In this document: positions 24,890-32,864 of the stretch, one piece after another | How positions within the stretch are numbered: the stretch's first letter is position 1 | Layout of the letters: each line of letters starts with the position of its first letter | Source: Ignavibacteria bacterium UBA7675 | Lineage (GTDB): Bacteria; Bacteroidota; Ignavibacteria; Kapaibacteriales; UB7675 | Direction of reading: 5' to 3' | Length of the DNA stretch: 33,757 nt | NCBI GenBank assembly: GCA_002483085.1 | Contig: DLHF01000073.1 | Location: 112,864 to 146,620, forward strand | Position numbers and translations under genes: made by a program | Notes under the pieces: model-generated | Databases searched by the model: none | Told to the model about the DNA's origin: nothing | The model's input: the letters and a program-made list of their open reading frames with translations, nothing else

Positions 24890-26209
24890 TTAATCCGCCT
24901 GAATCGTCCGGGCACAACGGAATCCGGACACCATCCAGCGCTCGTCAGGATGAAAAAAATTGCGGTAGGTCGTGCGTATATGCGAGCGCGGCGTTGCATA
25001 AGAGCCACCTCGCAGCACTTTCTGATTGATAAACCATTTATCGTTGTACTCGTCGAACTGCGGTTTAAAGCCGGGATACGGCGCGTAATCGGACATTGTC
25101 CACTCCCACGCATCGCCGATCATCTGTCTGCATCCTGATGGGCTCTCGCCTGCGGCAAATGATCCAGCGGGAGCAGGATTCCACAAAGCGTTCTCAAAAA
25201 GGTTGGCGTGATGTTCGGCAGGCGCCTCATCACCCCAGGGGAATTTTAATTTTTCGCCGCGTATAGGGTCCCAGCAAGCAGCCATTTCCCACTCGGCTTC
25301 TGTGGGCAGGCGCTTTCCAGCCCATTTTGCATACGCCGCAGCTTCGTAAAAGCTCACATGAGTTACCGGTTCATTGGCTGCGAGCTCGCGCAAGCCCCGA
25401 TAGCCTCGTTCGAACCAGAGGCCATCGTGCTGTTCCCAGTACAGCGGAGCTTCCCACTGTTCTGCACGCACTTTTGCCCATCCTTCAGACAGCCACCAGC
25501 GGTAGTCGCTATAACCGCCATCGTCGACAAAAGCCCGAAACTCTTCGTTGGTGACGGGCCTGCGGTCGATGGCAAAAGGCAGCACAAACACCCGATGCGC
25601 GGGCTGCTCGTTGTCGTAGGAAAAATCGCCGCCGTCGTAGCCCAACCGGAAGATTCCTCCTTCTATCTCCACCTCGCCGCCAATGGGCGCAGCAGCGGGC
25701 AGCGGATGCAGCCGAACCGGCTTGTACTCATCGCACAGCAAATGTTTAATATCGTACACCAACAGCTCCTGATGCTGTATTTCGTGCTCCAGCCCGAGGC
25801 GCACGGTGCGAGCAATTTCGTCGGCGGCGGGCAGCGAGTCTATCTGCTGTAGTAGCCTACTCATAGCGCTGTCCACTGCTCGGCGATAGTCGTACACCCG
25901 CGCTACAGTAGGCCGGGCAAATGTTCCCCGGCGGTGCCTGTCGATGCGCTTGCCAAAACCGTCGTAGTAGGAGTTGAACAAGTATAAAAAGCGCTCGTCG
26001 TACACTTCATATCCCGGCAAATGCGACTTGAGAAGCATCTCGAAGAACCATGTCGTATGGCCGAGATGCCAGCGCGGTGGGCTCATGTACACAGCAGTCT
26101 GGATAACATAGTCCTCCACTTCCAGCGGCTGGCAAATATCAGTCGTAGCACTTCGCACGGATGCAAATGTATCGATCAGCAATTCTATACGGTCGGAAAC
26201 TGGCGCCAT
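24890..26209 (-). CDS. egtB: Ergothioneine sulfoxide synthase, iron(II)-dependent
   Basis: 439 aa from ATG 26209 (MAPVSDRIELL). EgtB joins the sulfur of gamma-glutamylcysteine or cysteine to hercynine using oxygen at a non-haem iron. The N-terminal DinB-like domain carries the three iron ligands: His51 in RWHLGHTTWFF, and His142 and His146 in LEHEIQHQE. From about 175 to the end is a formylglycine-generating-enzyme (FGE-sulfatase) domain with YDNEQPAHRV, THVSFYEAAAYAKWAGKRLP, TEAEWEMA, GDAWEWTMSDY, LRGGSY and SGFRCAR. No egtC (amidohydrolase) or egtE (lyase) is next to it, so the enzyme may use cysteine directly, or those steps are encoded elsewhere; sequence alone does not settle this. It is the first gene of an egtB-egtD unit. 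Confidence 0.94.
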   Translation of the reverse strand: MAPVSDRIELLIDTFASVRSATTDICQPLEVEDYVIQTAVYMSPPRWHLGHTTWFFEMLLKSHLPGYEVYDERFLYLFNSYYDGFGKRIDRHRRGTFARPTVARVYDYRRAVDSAMSRLLQQIDSLPAADEIARTVRLGLEHEIQHQELLVYDIKHLLCDEYKPVRLHPLPAAAPIGGEVEIEGGIFRLGYDGGDFSYDNEQPAHRVFVLPFAIDRRPVTNEEFRAFVDDGGYSDYRWWLSEGWAKVRAEQWEAPLYWEQHDGLWFERGYRGLRELAANEPVTHVSFYEAAAYAKWAGKRLPTEAEWEMAACWDPIRGEKLKFPWGDEAPAEHHANLFENALWNPAPAGSFAAGESPSGCRQMIGDAWEWTMSDYAPYPGFKPQFDEYNDKWFINQKVLRGGSYATPRSHIRTTYRNFFHPDERWMVSGFRCARTIQAD

Positions 26210-26237
26210 AGCATATCTACAGATATTGGATTCAGAA

Positions 26238-26261
26238 TATTTGCCGAAAGTACGGCAAATA
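26238..26261 (-). promoter_or_regulatory. Inverted repeat upstream of egtB, possible operator
   Basis: A perfect 9-bp inverted repeat (TATTTGCCG / CGGCAAATA) with a 6-nt spacer ends 29 nt upstream of the egtB start codon. Position, symmetry and arm length suit a dimeric repressor or activator site overlapping the promoter. No known regulator is identified, and no good -7 element is seen. Confidence 0.5.
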
Positions 26262-26341
26262 ATTCTCCGGTAAAAGCAAACTTTTGATTAACCAAGTGCT
26301 CGTAGTTATAGTTCCGGGTAGCAATACGATACCCTCAGGGC

Positions 26342-26516
26342 TGTGGTATGGGCGTCGGTAGAGCACAGTGTGGTCGCTTCATTCGCGCATTTGCCGCTGT
26401 AGGAATGGTGTGCGGGCGAGCTCGCTGCGGCAAATCTGCGGTACACCCCAGCAATACACGCGGCGGGCAGTGCTGCGCGGTGCAAAGGCTAAGCGCGAGG
26501 GCGAAGACCGAACTGC
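26342..26516 (-). repeat. Dispersed intergenic repeat, copy D
   Basis: Read on the minus strand from 26516: GCAGTTCGGTCT, 20 nt, TGCACCGCGCAGCA, 28 nt, ACCGCA. It ends with ACGCCCATACC (about 26347-26357), resembling the end block of the long copies, but the interval between is shorter and the 18-nt block is not recognisable. It starts 11 nt beyond the stop of the TPR-LuxR gene, on the same strand. Confidence 0.7.
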
Positions 26517-26526
26517 ACAACCATCT

Positions 26527-27867
26527 TTATAAAGATGATAGCCACGTGACAAGGCCGACGTCGGGGCTTATACCGAGCTTTTTTCTGATGCTGTAGCGGT
26601 GGGTAGCAATAGTATGCCTTGAGAGCGAAAGAAGGCTGGCTATTTCTTTGGTAGAAAGATTGGTTTTGATAAGCGCGCATATCTTGATTTCGGTGGGGCT
26701 GATAAGCGGAAACTGCTGCGATAGCCGATACATGTAGTCGCTGTGCACCTCTTCGAAAAGCTGCTCGAACTGGACCTTGTCTTGCTGCCGGTTCATATGC
26801 TGCCGCATTTCGCAGAGCAGCCGCCGCAGAGGTTGTGTCTTATTGCCCCGCTTGTCGAGCAGTTCGCGCAGGTACCCATGCACCCTTCTCATCAGTGCGT
26901 TTTTCTCTCTGATAGAGGAACCAGCAATTCCGAGTATTTGCTCTCTGTACCGAATTTCTGTCTCCAACGACTCTGCGATAAGACAGTATTTTTCGCGTTG
27001 CTGCTCTACTTTCCCTACGGCATGGCGTATCTGCACATCGGAAATAGCGCGTTGCTGCTCGTATCCATGTACTTCTTCTTTGAACGCATTGTAAAGTTTT
27101 TTGTAGTGAAGAGCCTCTGCGATATTGCCCTGAAGCTCGTACAGCATCGAAAGTCTGTCGCAGATAACATATTCTATGCGCTGGTCGCTTGTGGTAGAAT
27201 TGGTACTACTGCGAGCTTCTTCCAGAAAGTGGACGGCGGATGAATACCGTTTTTTTTGGACAAGGAACTCGCCGATGCAGTACAGGCAGTAAGCTCTCGG
27301 CCTGTGGTTTTCCGCTTCGTGCGATAGAGCAAGCGCTCGGCGATACCATTGCAAAGCAGCCAGCGTACCCGGATGCCTGCTGTATATCCGCCCGAGGCAG
27401 ATATAGACATCAGAAAGGCTACTGTTATCGCCCGATTGAACAACCATCTCCAGAGCCTGCTGCACCACCGGCAAAGCGTCATCGCCCCTGTCCAAGGCTA
27501 TATAAATATTTCCCAAAAGATACAGGTCGGGCGCTGTACTGCGGCGGCCTCCAGATTCACTGTGCAGCTCCAAGCTCTCGTGGATGTAATGCAGAGCTCT
27601 TTGATAATCACCTATGTGATAATACAAAAAAGCCATCTTGCGGCAGCAGAGCCCGAGCTCTGTGGTTCGCCCCTCTTGCCTTGCCAGCTCCATTGTTTGC
27701 AAATACACATCGAGGGTTTTGGCAAAATCTCCTGCCTGCACGTGAATTTCGCTGATAACCGGGAACAGATTTGGCTTTTCACCTGCCCTATTGGCCATCC
27801 AAAGAAGCGGCTTTTCGCGCTCTGCTTTTTCGGCATATGTGTGCTGATCGGAACATTTTTTCAACAT
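26527..27867 (-). CDS. TPR protein with C-terminal LuxR-type DNA-binding domain
   Basis: 446 aa from ATG 27867 (MLKKCSDQHTYAEK), chosen because GGAG lies 7 nt upstream; the open frame extends to 27993 but runs through a terminator hairpin. Residues about 20-290 are tandem tetratricopeptide repeats (for example CCRKMAFLYYHIGDYQRALHY). A coiled coil follows at about 280-345, then a short linker. The last 60 residues are a LuxR/GerE helix-turn-helix: SPTEIKICALIKTNLSTKEI with LSLSRHTIATHRYSIRKKLG. No receiver domain, signal peptide or membrane segment is seen. Proteins of this design are common in Bacteroidota and are taken to be transcription regulators that sense a partner through the TPRs; the signal and targets are unknown. 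It is a clear paralogue of the product of 30988-32694. Confidence 0.85.
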   Translation of the reverse strand: MLKKCSDQHTYAEKAEREKPLLWMANRAGEKPNLFPVISEIHVQAGDFAKTLDVYLQTMELARQEGRTTELGLCCRKMAFLYYHIGDYQRALHYIHESLELHSESGGRRSTAPDLYLLGNIYIALDRGDDALPVVQQALEMVVQSGDNSSLSDVYICLGRIYSRHPGTLAALQWYRRALALSHEAENHRPRAYCLYCIGEFLVQKKRYSSAVHFLEEARSSTNSTTSDQRIEYVICDRLSMLYELQGNIAEALHYKKLYNAFKEEVHGYEQQRAISDVQIRHAVGKVEQQREKYCLIAESLETEIRYREQILGIAGSSIREKNALMRRVHGYLRELLDKRGNKTQPLRRLLCEMRQHMNRQQDKVQFEQLFEEVHSDYMYRLSQQFPLISPTEIKICALIKTNLSTKEIASLLSLSRHTIATHRYSIRKKLGISPDVGLVTWLSSL

Positions 27868-27955
27868 GCTCGCACTCCACACCAGAATTTGTTTTTTTGC
27901 AAAAAATACATCTACGCACACCATCAACGTCTGCTGCAACCGACCGGAGACACAA

Positions 27956-27987
27956 ACAATGGACTCCGGCATACCGGAGCCCATTGT
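27956..27987 (-). terminator. Hairpin after the T9SS propeller gene, probable terminator
   Basis: ACAATGGACTCCGG and CCGGAGCCCATTGT form a 14-bp stem with one mismatch and a 4-nt loop (CATA). It begins 43 nt beyond the stop at 28031, reading on the minus strand. The T run after it is short and broken (TTGTTTGTG). It separates the T9SS gene from the regulator gene that starts at 27867. Confidence 0.65.
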
Positions 27988-28030
27988 TTCCACGCTATGA
28001 TGCGTCAGCTTTCCACACTGTTGTGTTGCA

Positions 28031-29779
28031 TCAGCGGCGCAACATTATATGTGTAGTCCTGACTCCTGTAGCATCTTTTACTGATATAATATACGTACCA
28101 TTGTTCCACCCCGAGGTAGCAATATTCATTCCTTCCTGTACATTGGGCTGTGTGTACACATGTTCATACACAGTCTTGCCAAGCATGTCGGTAATTGTCA
28201 CAGTAGCTTCACCGGCAATTGCAGATACTTCCAGAACAAACGAGCTACCATTTTCAACGGGGTTGGGCACAACGCGAAGCTGCCCCGCTTCTACTGTCGA
28301 TTGTTTGAACATGATCTGTTCCTGTGCATCAGCCCGTGCAAACTCTGCCACTACTCCGGGAGCGCTGTATTTGTCCTGCGTGTTCTGTAGCAGGCCATTA
28401 ATCACCGGGCAGGGATTGGTATAAATAGCGCCTTCGCTGTAGCACCACAGAGTTGAATCAATGGGGATAATTCGCGAGGCTACAATTGGAAATTCCGAGA
28501 CCAAGCGCGACACCGCCGGTAATACTGCATCAGCCGTCAACGTCCAAATGTTTGTGCTATCAATGATACCGAGGTCTCTGCAAGCAGAAGTACCCGTTAT
28601 GCTTTCCATTTTGACGACATACGTATCAGTATTGCCAAAACCAACCGTCATCCCCGTTTGGCCAGCGAAGGCATATCCACCGTCGGAAGTCTGGATAATC
28701 TCCCAAGCATAATCAGTTCCTGTGTTATCGCCATACACCCGGCCCCAGATAGGAAATCCCAGACTGGTTGTTTTCACTACATGTGCATTCGGCCCTGCAA
28801 ACCCTACATCTCGGCAATATCCGCTGAAGATAAGTTCTCCGGTACACGTTTCCTTTACTGAAAGAAACTCATCCCAGTTTGAGGAATGCTCATACGTATG
28901 ATTCCACAGAACTCCTCCTAGGGCGCTGAACTTCACAATGAACGCATCGGTCGTGGGTGTATAGCTTTGTTCAAAGCCTGCTGTGATATATCCACCATCG
29001 CGGGTCTGGCGCAGCGACCATATACCTTCGTCCTGAGCACCACCGAAGATACGGCACCAGCCGCCGCCAGTAAAATCGCCAGTAGCATTCACTTTGGCAA
29101 TCAGCGACTGCTTCGCATTACCAAGGCTGAAGGTCGCCCCTCCGGCAATATATCCGCCGTCGGTCGTTTGCTGCACTGACTGGAACAGATCAGCACTTGC
29201 CCAGCCATATGATTTCCACCATGTAATCACGCCAGTAGAAGTTGTTTTTAGCAGAAAGGCGTCGTAATCGCCAGCACCAAAACTGTTCGAGCGCCCGGAA
29301 ACGATAAACCCGCCGTCGGAGGTAGTCTGCACGCAGCTCCCCTCCTCCACAGCCGTGGCACCGTATGTCCTTGTCCAGACTAACACTCCTGTATTGGTCG
29401 TTTTCATCAGAAAAACATCATTGTGCGTACAGCTATTAGGGTTGACTGTAGAGCCTGTAATAATAAATCCGCCGTCGGCGGTAATATCCAAAGAGTAGGC
29501 ATAATCATCCCCACCGATATTATAAGAGGACGTCCACAGAAGATTGCCAATGGCATTGAGGCGAACTAAATACACATCAATATTGGGTGTTACTCCCCTA
29601 TAGCCCGCTACAATGTAGCCGCTGTCGGGAAGTTGCTTTATTGAACGGCCTACTTGCAAGGTAGCATTGCCTACCAAGGTTTGAAATTGCGGTATTTGTG
29701 CATGAGCCGAGCTACACAGTGCAAAAAACAATGCAACTGCTGCAACTACGGCAGGGAAATAAAACGCTTTCTTTTTCAT
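28031..29779 (-). CDS. Secreted T9SS cargo protein with beta-propeller repeats
   Basis: 582 aa from ATG 29779, with GGGGA a few bases upstream. The signal peptide is about 27 residues, ending AHA before QIPQF. Residues about 35-400 hold seven or so repeats of about 50 aa with the core QTxDGGYIxxG.T, each followed by D.fl.K....G...W.. (for example QTTSDGGFIVSGRSN, QTRDGGYITAGFEQ, QTSDGGYAFAGQT). This pattern suits a closed beta-propeller. A linker of about 90 residues leads to a C-terminal sorting domain of about 80 residues (VVPNPVENGSSFVLEV ... GWNNGTYIISVKDATGV), T9SS type A. The protein should be exported and anchored or released by the type IX system. No catalytic motif is seen. Confidence 0.87.
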   Translation of the reverse strand: MKKKAFYFPAVVAAVALFFALCSSAHAQIPQFQTLVGNATLQVGRSIKQLPDSGYIVAGYRGVTPNIDVYLVRLNAIGNLLWTSSYNIGGDDYAYSLDITADGGFIITGSTVNPNSCTHNDVFLMKTTNTGVLVWTRTYGATAVEEGSCVQTTSDGGFIVSGRSNSFGAGDYDAFLLKTTSTGVITWWKSYGWASADLFQSVQQTTDGGYIAGGATFSLGNAKQSLIAKVNATGDFTGGGWCRIFGGAQDEGIWSLRQTRDGGYITAGFEQSYTPTTDAFIVKFSALGGVLWNHTYEHSSNWDEFLSVKETCTGELIFSGYCRDVGFAGPNAHVVKTTSLGFPIWGRVYGDNTGTDYAWEIIQTSDGGYAFAGQTGMTVGFGNTDTYVVKMESITGTSACRDLGIIDSTNIWTLTADAVLPAVSRLVSEFPIVASRIIPIDSTLWCYSEGAIYTNPCPVINGLLQNTQDKYSAPGVVAEFARADAQEQIMFKQSTVEAGQLRVVPNPVENGSSFVLEVSAIAGEATVTITDMLGKTVYEHVYTQPNVQEGMNIATSGWNNGTYIISVKDATGVRTTHIMLRR

Positions 29780-29792
29780 ACATGGATCCCCA

Positions 29793-29806
29793 TAACATAA
29801 ATGTTA
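29793..29806 (-). promoter_or_regulatory. Short perfect palindrome upstream of the T9SS propeller gene
   Basis: TAACAT-AA-ATGTTA, 14 bp, lies 13 nt upstream of the start codon at 29779. It could be an operator or part of the leader. The evidence is symmetry and position only. The rest of the 242-bp gap (29780-30021) shows no gene; a 7-bp inverted repeat AGTTAAG / CTTAACT spans about 29950-29987. Confidence 0.3.
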
Positions 29807-30021
29807 GCAAATCATTTTGGTACATCAATTCGGTGAAGTACTTCGTCGAGCGCCGGCTTCTGCTCGCGATAAATATATGGTCGTGGGAAAACATTTACAC
29901 TACCGGGTTATCCATGAGAGAACCAGTTAAACAGTTGAGAACAAGCGAGTTAAGCCCGTACAAAAGGAGGGAGGTGCCCTTAACTGCTTCTCTACTATTA
30001 GGGGGCAATCCCAGTCATTCG

Positions 30022-30552
30022 TCACTTCAATTCATACGCTTCTAAAAAGGCATCGTAGGCCGCACTGTTCAGCCAGCGCTTTGCCTGCACCAGTTCATCC
30101 TTGATAATAAATTTGTGCTTCTCGTCGACAAAGGGCCGTTGTTCCAGCCAGTTTGCCAGTGTTAGTGCGATCATTGATGCCATGTCCTCATCGGATAACG
30201 CTATCTCCGTCTCCGTAAATCTATCGGTGATCGTGTAGCCCGTTTCCTTCTCCAGATTCGCCCACAACGACCTCTTTTTGTGCGCCCCGAAATAGTAAGT
30301 CAGCTTTTCCGAATCCTCGCCTATGGCGGACTTTACCCGCTCTCTTTCCTCTAATGCCACAGGCGTCTGCCTGAACGATTCTGTCCCGTAAATGCTATGG
30401 CACAACCCGGCAATGCACACGCTCTCCGGATATCCCCAGTTCTTCAGGATATCGTAGGTACCAGTGAGATGGGCACGCAGATTGCGTTTGCCATGCCCGA
30501 CGTCCTCAACCCCGAACTCTTCGAGAAACTTCAGCACGTGCTCTTTACTCAT
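30022..30552 (-). CDS. DUF6817-like (HD-domain-like) protein
   Basis: 176 aa from ATG 30552 (MSKEHVLKFLEEFG), with GGAG 7 nt upstream; a longer frame to 30603 is less likely. The core, RAHLTGTYDILKNWGYPESV followed by CIAGLCHSIYGTESF, matches what I recall of DUF6817, a small family found near biosynthetic and oxygenase genes whose histidines recall metal-binding HD domains. A second half with ALTLANWLEQRPFVDE is mostly helical. No signal peptide. No known reaction. Its neighbours are a T9SS cargo gene and a TPR-LuxR gene, which do not suggest a pathway. The family call is from memory of the motif, so moderately sure. Confidence 0.7.
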   Translation of the reverse strand: MSKEHVLKFLEEFGVEDVGHGKRNLRAHLTGTYDILKNWGYPESVCIAGLCHSIYGTESFRQTPVALEERERVKSAIGEDSEKLTYYFGAHKKRSLWANLEKETGYTITDRFTETEIALSDEDMASMIALTLANWLEQRPFVDEKHKFIIKDELVQAKRWLNSAAYDAFLEAYELK

Positions 30553-30649
30553 AGTCTGGCTCCGATAGTGTGGAAGAAAAATCAAAAGTAGGAAGTCGAC
30601 CAATCACTATCAATCGGTATTTGTCTGATTTTAATACTGATGCTATAAT

Positions 30650-30789
30650 GAGAGCATAAAAAAGCGTGGGGCAGAGTTGTAAGTGAACACAGCTTTTTCC
30701 TTTGCTTGCTATGGTGCTTCTTGCCGATAGGCAGACTTGGATACTATCTCAATAATACACAGCTCTGCCCCACGCTTTTTTATGCTCTC
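30650..30789. repeat. Perfect 27-bp inverted repeat enclosing 86 nt
   Basis: Arms are 30650-30676 and 30763-30789 and are perfect complements over 27 bp: GAGAGCAT, six A, then GCGTGGGGCAGAG. Each GC-rich 13-bp stem is followed outward by a run of six T on its strand, as in a bidirectional terminator. However, an 86-nt interior is far longer than a normal loop and contains its own small hairpin (TGCC-GATA-GGCA). Alternatively these are terminal repeats of a small non-autonomous mobile element; no clear target-site duplication flanks them. Confidence 0.8.
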
Positions 30790-30847
30790 GTGCGAAAACC
30801 TCTCAGAAAATTTCACATCGAAATAAATAAGCAGTTCGTGTAGTGTG

Positions 30848-30950
30848 GCGCTTCGGTCTTCGCTCGTGCGCATCGTCGTTGCACCGCGCTGCATACCCGC
30901 CGCGTCTTTGCCCACGCCTCACCGCAGCAGCAGAGCGCTGTGCAGCATTC
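30848..30950 (+). repeat. Dispersed intergenic repeat, copy C
   Basis: From 30848: GCGCTTCGGTCT, 20 nt, TGCACCGCGCTGCA, 27 nt, ACCGCA (30921), then GCAGCAGAGCGCTG, similar to GCAGAGAGCACTG in copy A. The 3' part of the long form is absent. It lies in the 435-bp gap between the DUF6817-like gene and the second TPR-LuxR gene, pointing toward the end of the latter. Confidence 0.7.
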
Positions 30951-30987
30951 TGGCTATCCAACAACTATAAACAGACGGCTCTGCGTA

Positions 30988-32694
30988 TCACCCCCGGACT
31001 ACAGGCATGGCCAGCGAGTGCAGATGGGCTATCAGGTCGGCTCGGGAATGCAGGCCGAGCTTTCTTCTGATGTTATTGCGGTGGTAGGACAATGTGCGGG
31101 AAGCAATACACAGCAGGTCGGCAATGGATTGGGAGGGAATGCCGGTTTGCAGCAGAGCACATATTTTCAGTTCAGTCGAGGACAGCGCCGGGCAGCGCTG
31201 CGCGAGAACTGTTACAAAATCGTTGTGTGCCATGTCGAACCAGCGGCTGGACTGTGGATACTCCTGCCGAGCGTCTATATGCCTGCGCACTTCATGCAGA
31301 AGAGATTCCAACTGCCGAAGCTGTTCGCTGCGGCTGGGGCTTGTCTTGAGTATGCGCTCTACTTTTTTACTAAATCGCACAAGAAACTCGTTTTTTTGCA
31401 CCAGATGCAGGATTGTCGTAGCCAGTTCTTTCGCTTTCAAATTTGTTTCGAGTTCGAGGTTTTCGCTTCTGATGCGATATAGTTCTTTCTCGCTCTCTGT
31501 TTTTTCAAGAGCTAACCGCGATTCTAATTCGGCGATCATGCGTTGCTGTTCGGCTCCTGCTACTTCCTCCTTGATAGCAGTGTACAACTTATAATGTTCG
31601 AGCGCCGGCACAAGAGCTCCCGCCGCTTCGTAAGCCTCCGACAAGCCGAGGTGGATATGATACCGTAATGAGCGGTCGAGTGTTTGCTCGGCGATAACAA
31701 GAGCTTTCTTAAAATACTCTACGGCCTCGTGGTGATTGCCTTTGCTGTGGCTACAGATACCAATATTATAATAGACAGACCCTATATACTCCCTATCGCC
31801 TGTTTCTTCGGCAATGCCAAGAGCCTGTCGGAAATAGATCATTGCATCATCGGGCTTGGAAAGCGACAGGTGAATACCGCCAATCGAGACGAGCACATGA
31901 GCTACGCCGTCCTTGTCGCCAAACGCCGTAAACAGTTTTTCTGCTTCATACAAACAATCGAGAGCTTGCTCGTATTGGTTGCAATCCTTATAGGCTTCAT
32001 TCAGTCCTAACCAGCCATACGCTTCTTCTACCCGGGCATTCGTTCTTTTGGCAAGGTCTATGCCGCGAAGGAAATAAGCAATTGACTGTTTTGTATCCCC
32101 TATCTTGGCATAGACGTGGGCTATGTTGTTCACAACCAACGCCACTTCGTGCGGGTGCTCTTTCTCGTTCCAGATCACAAGCGCCTGGGAATACGCCTCT
32201 ATTGCTTTATCGCATCGACTGGAAGCTAACATCATATTTCCGATGGAGTTGAGCGCAGAAGCAGTAAGGTGTGCCTGGCCGCTTGCCCGGGCTGCTTCCA
32301 ACGACTCTCGAAATAGCGCAAGAGCCAGCTCTCTCTGCCCCAATCTATCATACACCATTCCCAAAAACGACCGCGCCTTAATTCTGTATTTATCAATATC
32401 GGGGCAGTCCGGCAATTCGTCGAGTAGCTCGCGAGCACTTGCCAGAGCAGAAAGCGCACCGCTGTAATCCGAGCAAGCAATGCGGCACCTGCCTATCCAC
32501 AACATTGCGCGAGCCATTTGCTCTCGGCTGTCGATGGATTCAGCAAGCGCATACGCTTGTTCTACCTGTTCGAGCGCTGCCGATGGGTTGGATTGGAAAA
32601 GGTTCACGCCTGTTTCATACAGCAATAGAACCTGTTCCTCTGTTTGCTCTGCGGATAAAAACTGCCGCTCAAGCTGGTACACAGTGTCGCTCAT
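30988..32694 (-). CDS. TPR protein with C-terminal LuxR-type DNA-binding domain (second paralogue)
   Basis: 568 aa from ATG 32694 (MSDTVYQLERQFLSAEQ), with AGGA 4 nt upstream; an in-frame start at 32751 is less likely. About 380 residues of tandem TPRs (for example ALFRESLEAARASGQAHLTA; SVYYNIGICSHSKGNHHEAV) are followed by a long coiled coil (about 390-450, ESRLALEKTESEKELYRIRS) and a LuxR/GerE helix-turn-helix at the end (SSTELKICALLQTGIPSQSI with IASRTLSYHRNNIRRKLGL). No phosphoacceptor domain, signal peptide or membrane segment. The layout matches the gene at 26527-27867, with more TPR units. Likely a cytoplasmic transcription regulator; signal and targets unknown. It is divergent from mrdA across 170 bp. 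Confidence 0.86.
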   Translation of the reverse strand: MSDTVYQLERQFLSAEQTEEQVLLLYETGVNLFQSNPSAALEQVEQAYALAESIDSREQMARAMLWIGRCRIACSDYSGALSALASARELLDELPDCPDIDKYRIKARSFLGMVYDRLGQRELALALFRESLEAARASGQAHLTASALNSIGNMMLASSRCDKAIEAYSQALVIWNEKEHPHEVALVVNNIAHVYAKIGDTKQSIAYFLRGIDLAKRTNARVEEAYGWLGLNEAYKDCNQYEQALDCLYEAEKLFTAFGDKDGVAHVLVSIGGIHLSLSKPDDAMIYFRQALGIAEETGDREYIGSVYYNIGICSHSKGNHHEAVEYFKKALVIAEQTLDRSLRYHIHLGLSEAYEAAGALVPALEHYKLYTAIKEEVAGAEQQRMIAELESRLALEKTESEKELYRIRSENLELETNLKAKELATTILHLVQKNEFLVRFSKKVERILKTSPSRSEQLRQLESLLHEVRRHIDARQEYPQSSRWFDMAHNDFVTVLAQRCPALSSTELKICALLQTGIPSQSIADLLCIASRTLSYHRNNIRRKLGLHSRADLIAHLHSLAMPVVRG

Positions 32695-32852
32695 TCTCTT
32701 CCTGCTAGGCTGAAGTATAAAAATTGAATCTTTTGTTGTCCGGGGAGGCACTCTCTGCTGTCATCGTGCGGTCTTTCTCGTATCGGTGCAATGATAGGCG
32801 ATTAAAAAAAAGATTTCAAGAAATATTTCTGCCATTTACCCCATTATTGGGC

Positions 32853-32860
32853 TAATTTTG
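32853..32860 (+). promoter_or_regulatory. -7 element of a Bacteroidota-type promoter for mrdA
   Basis: TAATTTTG matches TAnnTTTG exactly. It ends 4 nt before the mrdA ATG, so transcription would begin at about the start codon and the message would be leaderless. No Shine-Dalgarno sequence is present. The -33 element is weak (TTTC at about 32826, spacing about 23 nt). Confidence 0.5.
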
Positions 32861-32864
32861 CGCT

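Noticed and set aside
27868..27993. N-terminal extension of the first TPR-LuxR protein
   Set aside because: It reads through a 14-bp hairpin that looks like the terminator of the upstream gene, and a good ribosome site precedes ATG 27867.
29698..30045. 115-codon plus-strand frame over the gap before the DUF6817-like gene
   Set aside because: It overlaps the start of one gene and the end of another on the opposite strand and lacks protein-like composition.
30709..30915. 68-codon minus-strand frame between the DUF6817-like and TPR-LuxR genes
   Set aside because: It runs through the dispersed repeat and one arm of the inverted repeat, has no ribosome site and no known family; possibly a remnant, but not supportable as a gene.
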